A stretch of DNA of 64,000 nt from assembly GCF_001945365.1 (NCBI RefSeq), contig NZ_MSTQ01000009.1, positions 1 through 64,000 of the forward strand, read 5' to 3'. Of the stretch, positions 57,434 through 64,000 are shown in pieces. A program made the translations under genes and the position numbers. A model generated the notes under the pieces. The model searched no databases. It saw only the letters and a list, made by a program, of their open reading frames with translations, and had not been told where the DNA came from. Numbering within the stretch: position 1 is the stretch's first letter; each line of letters begins with the position of its first letter. Source of the stretch: Pseudomonas reinekei (GTDB taxonomy: Bacteria > Pseudomonadota > Gammaproteobacteria > Pseudomonadales > Pseudomonadaceae).

Positions 57434-59098
57434 GTGGAACGCGAATACATGGAATTCGACGTGGTCATCGTCGGTGCCGGCCCCGCTGGCCTTTCCGCCG
57501 CCTGCCGCTTGAAGCAGAAGGCCGCCGAAGCCGGTAAGGAAATCAGCGTCTGCGTGGTCGAAAAAGGCTCCGAAGTCGGTGCTCACATCCTGTCCGGTGC
57601 CGTGTTTGAACCACGCGCCCTGAACGAACTGTTCCCGGACTGGAAGGAACTCGGCGCGCCGCTGAACACGCCTGTCACCCGCGATGACATCTTCGTGCTC
57701 AAGAACGCCGAAAGCGCGCAGAAAATCCCTGACTTCTTTGTGCCCAAGACCATGCACAACGAAGGCAACTACATCATTTCCCTGGGTAACCTGTGCCGCT
57801 GGCTGGCCCAGCAGGCCGAAAACCTGGGGGTAGAAATCTACCCGGGCTTCGCCGCCCAGGAAGCGCTGTTCGACGAAAACGGCATCGTTCGCGGGATCAT
57901 CACCGGTGATCTGGGTGTAGACCGCGAAGGCAATCCGAAAGAAGGCCTGTACACCCCGGGCATGGAACTGCGTGGCAAATACACGCTGTTCGCCGAAGGC
58001 TGCCGTGGCCACATCGGCAAGCAACTGATCAAGCGCTTCAATCTCGACAACGATTCCGACGTGCAGCACTACGGCATCGGCCTGAAAGAAATCTGGGAAG
58101 TTGACCCGGCCAAGCACCAGCCAGGCCTTGTGGTGCACACCGCCGGTTGGCCGATGGACATCATGGGCACCGAGAACACCGGTGGCTCGTTCCTGTATCA
58201 CCTGGAAAACAACCAGGTGGTCGTGGGCCTGATCGTCGACCTCTCCTACAGCAACACCTACCTGTCGCCGTTCGACGAGTTCCAGCGTCTCAAGCATCAC
58301 CCGGTGCTCAAGCAGTACCTGGAAGGCGGCAAGCGCATCAGCTACGGCGCACGTGCCATCTGCAAGGGCGGCCTCAACTCGCTGCCGAAAATGGTCTTCA
58401 AGGGCGGCGCGCTGATCGGTTGCGACCTTGGCACCCTGAACTTCGCCAAGATCAAAGGCAGCCACACGGCAATGAAGTCCGGCATGCTCGCTGCAGAGTC
58501 CGTGGCTGACGCGCTGTTCGCCGACAAGGACGGCACCGAAGAGCTGACCAGCTACGTCGATGCGTTCAAGAACAGCTGGCTCCACGAAGAACTGTTCGCC
58601 AGCCGCAACTTCGGCCCGGCGATCCACAAGTTTGGCGCGATCGTGGGTGGTGGTTTCAACTGGCTCGACCAGAACATCTTCGGCGGCAAACTGCCGTTCA
58701 CCCTGCACGACACCAAGCCGGATTACGCTTGCCTGAAACTGGCCGCCGACTGCAAGAAGATCGACTACCCGAAACCAGACGGCAAGATCAGCTTCGACAA
58801 ACTGAGCTCGGTGTTCATCTCCGGTACCAACCACGAAGAAGAACAGCCGTGCCACCTGAAGCTGACCGATCCGAGCATCCCGATCAGCAAGAACCTGCCG
58901 CTGTACGATGAACCTGCCCAGCGTTACTGCCCGGCCGGTGTGTACGAAGTGATCACCAAGGAAGACGGCGAGAAGCGCTTCCAGATCAACGCCCAGAACT
59001 GCGTTCACTGCAAGACCTGTGACATCAAGGACCCTGCTCAGAACATCACCTGGGTGACGCCGGAAGGCGCTGGCGGCCCGACTTACCCGAACATGTAA
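57434..59098 (+). CDS. Electron transfer flavoprotein-ubiquinone oxidoreductase
   Basis: A 554-aa membrane-associated flavoprotein that passes electrons from ETF to ubiquinone. The N-terminal FAD site is VVIVGAGPAGLSAACRL. The C-terminal 4Fe-4S cluster cysteines lie in CPAGVYEV and NCVHCKTCDIKDPAQ. GTG at 57434 is chosen as start because GGAG lies 7 bases before it; ATG at 57449 (MEFDVVIVG) is the alternative. It has its own promoter with a PsrA-like operator and is divergent from etfBA. Confidence 0.97.
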   Translation: MEREYMEFDVVIVGAGPAGLSAACRLKQKAAEAGKEISVCVVEKGSEVGAHILSGAVFEPRALNELFPDWKELGAPLNTPVTRDDIFVLKNAESAQKIPDFFVPKTMHNEGNYIISLGNLCRWLAQQAENLGVEIYPGFAAQEALFDENGIVRGIITGDLGVDREGNPKEGLYTPGMELRGKYTLFAEGCRGHIGKQLIKRFNLDNDSDVQHYGIGLKEIWEVDPAKHQPGLVVHTAGWPMDIMGTENTGGSFLYHLENNQVVVGLIVDLSYSNTYLSPFDEFQRLKHHPVLKQYLEGGKRISYGARAICKGGLNSLPKMVFKGGALIGCDLGTLNFAKIKGSHTAMKSGMLAAESVADALFADKDGTEELTSYVDAFKNSWLHEELFASRNFGPAIHKFGAIVGGGFNWLDQNIFGGKLPFTLHDTKPDYACLKLAADCKKIDYPKPDGKISFDKLSSVFISGTNHEEEQPCHLKLTDPSIPISKNLPLYDEPAQRYCPAGVYEVITKEDGEKRFQINAQNCVHCKTCDIKDPAQNITWVTPEGAGGPTYPNM

Positions 59099-59117
59099 GC
59101 CGAACCGCTGAACATCA

Positions 59118-59142
59118 AGGCTCCCGAATGGGGGCCTTTTTG
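59118..59142 (+). terminator. Rho-independent terminator of the ETF-QO gene
   Basis: GGCTCCC-gaat-GGGGGCC followed by TTTTT; one G-T pair in the stem. It starts about 20 bases after the stop codon. Confidence 0.85.
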
Positions 59143-59184
59143 TTGCCTGCATTTAAACCCCTGCCACAGGGCTTCGTTTCGGGA

Positions 59185-60075
59185 TCAGGCTGCGCGTTCT
59201 TCTCCGGGGCTGCGCTCGAAGTAGCGTTTGTACTCGCGACTGAACTGCGAAGTGCTCTGATACCCCACCCTGTGCGCCACTTGCGCCACACCCAACCCCT
59301 CGCTCACCAGCAACTGCTGTGCCCGAAGCAACCGCAAACGTTTCAAATACTGCACCGGTGACAGCAACGTACTGCGCTTGAAATGCTCATGAAACGTCGA
59401 CGCACTCATATTCGCGCAACTGGCCAGGGTCTCGACATTCAAGGGTTCGGTGTAATGCGCATGCAGATGGCTGAGGGATGCCGCGATCCGGGCGAACTGC
59501 CCCTGCTGCTCAACCAGTGCCCGCAGTACGTCAGCTTGCGGACCGCGCAAGGCGACAAACAATAATTCGCGCAACCGCGCCTGTCCCATGATCTGGCATT
59601 CCAGCGGATCGTGCAGGCAACGCAGCAGCCGCTCAACACATCCTCGCATGGCATCGTCGAGCACCGCCGAGGTCATGGACTCAGACGTTTGTGCCGGAAT
59701 ATGCCGCCCTGGCACTAACCCCATCGCCATCACCAACTCGCCCAGCATCACCCGGTCGATGGCCATGGAGACGCCCAACATCGGCCCGTTCGGTGCGGCA
59801 AAGGTTTCACACTCGAATGGCACTGGCAGTGCCTGAATCAGATAGTGCCCGGCGCCATACTCCAGGATACGAGGCCCGAGATACGCCAGTTTGCTGCCTT
59901 GGGCGATGATCACCAGGCTCGGTTCGTAAATCTGCGGTCCACGGGCCACATCACGCGCGGCACGTAAAACCTGCACGCCTGGCAACGCGGTAGGGGCGAA
60001 GCCGTCGCGGGCCGACAACGGTTCGATCAGCGAAACCAGCGTGGCATTGGCATCAAGATGACGGGTCAACAACAT
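59185..60075 (-). CDS. AraC-family transcriptional regulator
   Basis: A 296-aa regulator with an N-terminal AraC-type cupin arm domain (about 25-160) and two C-terminal helix-turn-helix motifs (about 195-292; NVETLASCANMSASTFHEHF and GVAQVAHRVGYQSTSQFSRE). It is divergent from the zinc alcohol dehydrogenase gene, with 191 bp between, so it probably controls that gene, perhaps in response to an aldehyde. The signal is not known. Confidence 0.92.
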   Translation of the reverse strand: MLLTRHLDANATLVSLIEPLSARDGFAPTALPGVQVLRAARDVARGPQIYEPSLVIIAQGSKLAYLGPRILEYGAGHYLIQALPVPFECETFAAPNGPMLGVSMAIDRVMLGELVMAMGLVPGRHIPAQTSESMTSAVLDDAMRGCVERLLRCLHDPLECQIMGQARLRELLFVALRGPQADVLRALVEQQGQFARIAASLSHLHAHYTEPLNVETLASCANMSASTFHEHFKRSTLLSPVQYLKRLRLLRAQQLLVSEGLGVAQVAHRVGYQSTSQFSREYKRYFERSPGEERAA

Positions 60076-60266
60076 CAGCGTTCTTCACAAAAAAAGTCAC
60101 GGAAAAAGGGATGAAAGCATCATCGCAGATCCGCTGGCCAATTCGATGGCTGCCCCTCGCATGCCGGAGGATTAGGCATGACACCCGGAGGAATCGTCAT
60201 TTGCGACACGGGTTTCGGCGCCCAGAATGCGCCACCTCACCTGTCAAAGCTTTTGCGAGGTTCACC

Positions 60267-61319
60267 ATGTACACCGCCATCGGATATGCCGCCCAATCGG
60301 CCACCACCCCCCTCGCCCCAGTGAAATTCGAACGCCGCAGCCCACGGGCCGACGACGTGGCCATCGAGATTCTCTACTGCGGCGTCTGCCACTCCGACAT
60401 CCATCAGGCCCGCAACGAATGGGGCATTGCCGTTTATCCACTGATGCCTGGCCACGAGATCATCGGCAAAGTGACTGCCGTGGGTGCAAATGTCACCCGG
60501 CATAAGGTCGGCGATCTGGTCGGTGTCGGCTGCATGGTCGACTCGTGCCGCAGCTGCGAAGCGTGCCAGGCCAACCTCGAGCAATACTGCCTCGAAGGCC
60601 CGACCATGACTTACGCCACCCCGGACCGCGTGGATGGCAGCAATACCATGGGCGGTTACTCCGACAGCATCGTGGTCAGCGAGCACTTCGTGGTGCGCAT
60701 CCCCGAGAAACTCGATCCGGCCAGTGCCGCGCCGATCCTGTGCGCTGGCATCACCACCTACTCGCCGCTCAAGCACTACGGCGTGAAGGCCGGTGACAAG
60801 GTCGGGATTCTCGGCATGGGTGGCCTGGGCCATATGGGCATCAAGTTCGCCAAGGCGATGGGCGCTGAAGTGACGCTGTTCACCCGCTCGGCAAGCAAGG
60901 CTGAAGAAGCTCGACGGCAGGGTGCGGACCACGTCATTGTGTCCACCGATGCCGAACAGATGAAGGCCGCCGCGGGCCACTTCGACTTCCTGCTCGACAC
61001 CATTCCGGTGCAGCACGACCTCAATCCCTACCTCGATACCCTGCGCTTCGACGGCGTGCACATTCTGGTGGGGTTGATCGAGCCGGTAGCGCCACCGGTA
61101 CACGCTGGCAAACTGGTGATGAGCCGCCGCGTGCTGGCCGGCTCGTTGATTGGCGGCATCGCCGAAACCCAGGAAGTGCTGGATTTCTGCGCCGAGCACC
61201 ACATCACCTGCGACATCGAGATGCTCGACATCCGCCAGATCAACGAGGCTTACACGCGCATGATCGCCGGTGACGTGAAGTACCGTTTCGTCATCGACAT
61301 GGCGACCCTCAAGGTTTAA
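60267..61319 (+). CDS. Zinc-dependent NAD(P) alcohol dehydrogenase (YahK/CAD type)
   Basis: A 350-aa medium-chain dehydrogenase. The catalytic zinc ligands are in CGVCHSDIHQ and GHEIIGKV; the structural-zinc cysteines are CRSCEACQANLEQYC; the cofactor motif is GILGMGGLGHMGIKF. The family reduces aldehydes, usually with NADPH. ATG at 60267 follows GAGG and gives the family length; a 52-codon extension from 60111 is rejected. Its stop codon overlaps that of the convergent IclR gene. Confidence 0.93.
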   Translation: MYTAIGYAAQSATTPLAPVKFERRSPRADDVAIEILYCGVCHSDIHQARNEWGIAVYPLMPGHEIIGKVTAVGANVTRHKVGDLVGVGCMVDSCRSCEACQANLEQYCLEGPTMTYATPDRVDGSNTMGGYSDSIVVSEHFVVRIPEKLDPASAAPILCAGITTYSPLKHYGVKAGDKVGILGMGGLGHMGIKFAKAMGAEVTLFTRSASKAEEARRQGADHVIVSTDAEQMKAAAGHFDFLLDTIPVQHDLNPYLDTLRFDGVHILVGLIEPVAPPVHAGKLVMSRRVLAGSLIGGIAETQEVLDFCAEHHITCDIEMLDIRQINEAYTRMIAGDVKYRFVIDMATLKV

Positions 61320-62119
61320 ACCTTGAGGCCAAGCTCCGCCGACAACCGGGCTGTGACCCCTTTGATCAGGGGAATCAGCTCGGCCATTTTTTCCAGCGAC
61401 ATATAAGGCACGGTGCTGGCGATGCTGATTGCGGCGACGATGCGTTTGCTGGCATCACGGATCGGCGCCGCCACACAGCGGATCGACGGTTCGTTGTCTT
61501 CCAGGTCGAAGGCATAACCGCCGGCCACATACTCGATCATGCGCTGCTGAAACTGCTCCCAGGACTGCTCCGGGTGCTGCGGCCAGAACTGATTTTTCCC
61601 ACCCACGGGCAGGCTGACTTCGTACAGCCGTTGCCACTCTTGCGGCGTGTCATCGAGCATCAGCGCCTTGCCGATCCCGGTGCGCGCCAACGGCATGCGA
61701 TGGCCGACCCGCGAACGCATTTCCGGGCCATTGCGCCCCGGATTCTTGTGCAGATACAGCACCTCGTCGCCTTCGCGGATCGCCAGGTGAATGGTGTCGC
61801 CGGTCAATGCCGACAACTCATCCAGATAGGGCCCGGCCAGGGTCACCAGCGGCAACTCTTCACGCGCCTGGAATCCCAGCTCGATCAGCTTGGGCCCCAA
61901 CAGATAGCCGACTTGCGGCACCACTCGCAGATAACGCTCATCCACCAGGCAACTGGCCAGACGATGGGTGGTGCTGCGCGTGGTGCCGATCAGCCGGGCG
62001 ATTTCCTTGAGATCGCGGGCACCACTGGCCACGGCCTGGACCACTCCCAGACCGCGAAGCAGTGTCTGAGTGCCGGTCGGTGCGGGGGCCTTGGCGATTT
62101 TTGGGGCGTCTTCCTGCAT
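61316..62119 (-). CDS. IclR-family regulator of the galactonate cluster
   Basis: A 267-aa regulator with an N-terminal winged helix (about 25-85; DLKEIARLIGTTRSTTHRLA) and a C-terminal effector domain (about 100-265; GKALMLDDTPQEWQRLY, FDLEDNEPSIRCVAAPIRDA). It lies 60 bp downstream of the MFS transporter gene on the same strand, and dgoD is beyond, so it probably controls sugar-acid uptake and breakdown. The effector is inferred to be galactonate or a derivative. Confidence 0.9.
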   Translation of the reverse strand: MQEDAPKIAKAPAPTGTQTLLRGLGVVQAVASGARDLKEIARLIGTTRSTTHRLASCLVDERYLRVVPQVGYLLGPKLIELGFQAREELPLVTLAGPYLDELSALTGDTIHLAIREGDEVLYLHKNPGRNGPEMRSRVGHRMPLARTGIGKALMLDDTPQEWQRLYEVSLPVGGKNQFWPQHPEQSWEQFQQRMIEYVAGGYAFDLEDNEPSIRCVAAPIRDASKRIVAAISIASTVPYMSLEKMAELIPLIKGVTARLSAELGLKV

Positions 62120-62179
62120 ATCCAGCCTTTACCGTTGAGCGAGTGAACGGGCGGCATTATGGTCGCCCGGATGCCACGA

Positions 62180-63490
62180 CTACAACTTGATACGCTCGAC
62201 CTTGCCCACCAGCAAGATGTAGGACAGCGCACCGATGAGCGCCAGCACCGAGATATAGGTGATCGCCGGGGCAAAGGAATCACCGCTGGCGAGAAAACCG
62301 ATCACGATTGGCGTGGCGATGGCCGACAGGTTGCCGATGAAGTTGAACACCCCGCCGGTCAAACCCAGCAACCGCGCCGGAGCCAGCGTCGACACCAGCG
62401 ACCAGGTGATCGACGCCAGGCCATTGCCGAAAAAGGCCAACGCCAGGAATGCAATCACCAGCGGCGTCGACTCGACGAAGTTGGCGCCGATGATCGAGGT
62501 GGAAATCAGCAAGCCGCTGATGATCGGCAACTTGCGCGCGAACCCTACCGAGTAACCGCGACGGATCAGGAAGTCCGAGAAGAAGCCGGAGCACAGCACG
62601 CCGACGAACGCCGCGAGAAACGGCAGCGATGCCAACAGGCCGGACTTGATAAAGTCCATGCCGCGGTATTTCACCAGGTAGGTCGGGAACCACGTCAGGA
62701 AAAACCACAGCGTCGAGTTGAGGCAGAACTGGCCGAGGTAGATGCCCCAGAGTTTGCGCTTGGTGAGGACAATGCCCAAGTCGGTCCAGCTGAACTTGGC
62801 TTTGACCTTGGCCTGCTCAGACTGGATATCCACCAGCCCGCCGCCTTCGCGGATCAGCTCGATTTCAGCCTCGTTGGCGCCTTTGAAATCCCGAGGCTCA
62901 CGATACACCGCGTACCAGATTGCCGCCCAAATGATGCCCACCGCGCCCGTGGCGACGAACACCATGTGCCAGCCGAATTCGTGCTGAAGCCAGGCCAGTA
63001 CCGGCGTCAGAAACGCGAGGCCGACAAACTGCCCGGAGGTGTAGAAACCGATGGCCGTGGCGCGTTCACGTTCCGGGAACCAGGTGGTGACCACACGGCT
63101 GTTGATCGGATAGGCCGGGGCTTCGAGGGCACCGACAGCCATGCGCAGGACGAACAGGGCAATGAAGCTGCCGGCGAACCCGAGCATCACCGTGGCGATC
63201 GACCACAGCAGCAATGCAGCGGTGTAGAGGATGCGCGGCGGAACACGGTCCACCAGCCAGCCGCCGGGGATTTGCATGGCGGCATAGGTCCAGCCGAATG
63301 CGGAGAAAATCAGCCCGACGTGGATCGGGTCGATACCCAGGTCGCTGGTCAGCGCCGGGGCAGCGATCGACAGGTTGCTGCGGTCCAGGTAGTTGATCAC
63401 CACCGTAATGAACAGCAGCACCATGATGAAAAAACGCTTACGGCTGGGCGCCGCCAACGACGCCTGCCCGGTGAGGGTTTGCGGTTGCAT
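62180..63490 (-). CDS. MFS transporter, sugar-acid (galactonate-type) permease
   Basis: A 436-aa transporter of the anion:cation symporter family with about 12 membrane segments. The N-terminal RKRFFIMVLLFITVVINYLD and RSNLSIAAPAL motifs and the cytoplasmic GGWLVDRVPPR loop are typical of DgoT/GudP relatives. Its place between dgoD and an IclR regulator suggests D-galactonate as substrate, but related hexonates or hexarates cannot be excluded. Confidence 0.9.
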   Translation of the reverse strand: MQPQTLTGQASLAAPSRKRFFIMVLLFITVVINYLDRSNLSIAAPALTSDLGIDPIHVGLIFSAFGWTYAAMQIPGGWLVDRVPPRILYTAALLLWSIATVMLGFAGSFIALFVLRMAVGALEAPAYPINSRVVTTWFPERERATAIGFYTSGQFVGLAFLTPVLAWLQHEFGWHMVFVATGAVGIIWAAIWYAVYREPRDFKGANEAEIELIREGGGLVDIQSEQAKVKAKFSWTDLGIVLTKRKLWGIYLGQFCLNSTLWFFLTWFPTYLVKYRGMDFIKSGLLASLPFLAAFVGVLCSGFFSDFLIRRGYSVGFARKLPIISGLLISTSIIGANFVESTPLVIAFLALAFFGNGLASITWSLVSTLAPARLLGLTGGVFNFIGNLSAIATPIVIGFLASGDSFAPAITYISVLALIGALSYILLVGKVERIKL

Positions 63491-63561
63491 GGGGAGTGCC
63501 TCTTTTTATGTTTATTGAGGTCAATGTGAAACGCAGATCTCACTGTCCATGGAGATCAAAT

Positions 63562-63650
63562 TGTGGGAGCGAGCCTGCTCGCGAAAGCGTCCTGCCAGTC
63601 ATATCAGAGTCGGATGTATCGCCATCTTCGCGAGCAGGCTCGCTCCCACA
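63562..63650. repeat. REPIN between dgoD and the transporter gene
   Basis: TGTGGGAGCGAGCCTGCTCG (63562) and the inverse TTCGCGAGCAGGCTCGCTCC (63627, ending 63650) flank a 41-bp spacer. It sits between two genes of what is probably one operon. Confidence 0.93.
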
Positions 63651-63677
63651 GGGGTCATGTGTTGAATCGGATAAAAC

Positions 63678-64000
63678 TCACCACTCGGCAAAGCTGCCAT
63701 CGGCATGGCGCCAGATCGGGTTGCGCCAGCGGTGGCCGACGGCGGCGCGTTCGATCACGTACTCCTCGTTGATCTCGATGCCCAGGCCCGGGCCGTTCGG
63801 GATCTTCACGAAGCCTTTGTCGTAGTCGAACACCCGTGGATCTTTGACGTAGTCGAGCAGGTCGTTGCTCTCGTTGTAATGGATGCCCAGGCTCTGCTCC
63901 TGAATGAACGCGTTGTAGCAAACCGCGTCCAGTTGCAGGCACGCCGCCAGGGCAATCGGGCCCAGCGGGCAATGCAGCGCCAGCGCCACGTCGTAAGCCT
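63678..64000 (-). CDS. dgoD: D-galactonate dehydratase, C-terminal part, cut by window edge
   Basis: The last 107 codons of an enolase-superfamily dehydratase that turns D-galactonate into 2-keto-3-deoxygalactonate. The tail [34 protein letters not shown] and [20 protein letters not shown] match DgoD, including the catalytic-site glutamate in FIQEQSLG. The N-terminal part lies beyond position 64000. The gene order dgoD, MFS transporter, IclR regulator fits a galactonate operon. Confidence 0.92.
   Translation of the reverse strand, partial: AYDVALALHCPLGPIALAACLQLDAVCYNAFIQEQSLGIHYNESNDLLDYVKDPRVFDYDKGFVKIPNGPGLGIEINEEYVIERAAVGHRWRNPIWRHADGSFAEW

Noticed and set aside
57383..59152. 589-codon minus-strand open frame opposite the ETF-QO gene
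   Set aside because: Antisense shadow; it would also run through the ETF-QO terminator and most of its leader.

Overview
The window is bacterial chromosome from a Pseudomonas of the fluorescens group. The evidence is the gene order serC-pheA-hisC-tyrA/aroA-cmk-rpsA-ihfB, the TyrA-AroA fusion, MupP next to UbiG, the NAGGN osmoprotectant trio, and many copies of the GTGGGAGCGAGCCTGCTCGC type of REP sequence known from this group. Core genes are GC-rich; one block at about 3.35-5.3 kb is clearly AT-rich.

Layout. 1-3.4 kb is a pile of insertion sequences: a complete IS21-family element (219-2818, 7-bp target duplication) sits inside an IS66-family tnpB, beside a decayed remnant of a second istA. 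3.5-5.9 kb holds an AT-rich polytopic membrane protein gene next to lapA and ihfB, the usual border of the O-antigen locus in Pseudomonas. 6.5-17.4 kb is the gyrA-serC-pheA-hisC-tyrA/aroA-cmk-rpsA supraoperon (minus strand) for serine, aromatic amino acid and CMP metabolism plus ribosomal protein S1. 17.9-22.7 kb has methylthioadenosine salvage (mtnA and a divergent MTA/SAH deaminase), ubiG, mupP and an SDR. 22.9-27.3 kb has two c-di-GMP turnover proteins flanking a TenA/PqqC-like protein. 27.4-34.9 kb is an ABC exporter, a DsbA-like oxidoreductase, trhO, bolA, a DUF2059 protein, fumC, a DMT exporter and a small DUF6316-type gene. 35-45 kb has a thiolase, polyphosphate:AMP phosphotransferase, mnmC, and the N-acetylglutaminylglutamine amide genes (asnO, ngg, M42 peptidase). 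45-55 kb has yheU, a csrA paralogue, ynfA, an SDR, a 50-aa DUF3309 gene, an LTA-synthase-like phosphoglycerol transferase, a START protein, a YkgJ protein, a MocR regulator, and an OmpA-like lipoprotein/DUF4398/solute-binding protein group. 55-59 kb is the electron-transfer flavoprotein module: etfBA divergent from the ETF-quinone oxidoreductase gene, with a clear promoter and a PsrA-like operator. 59-64 kb has an AraC regulator divergent from a zinc alcohol dehydrogenase, then a galactonate catabolism cluster (IclR regulator, MFS transporter, dgoD cut by the window edge).

REP/REPIN inverted pairs occur between many genes; one pair carries a paired stem change. No tRNA, rRNA, CRISPR array or phage was recognised. 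No wholly new system stands out. The best leads are the operators in the etf and MocR control regions, an unexplained perfect 26-bp inverted repeat, the AT-rich gene at the LPS-locus border, and the nested insertion sequences.
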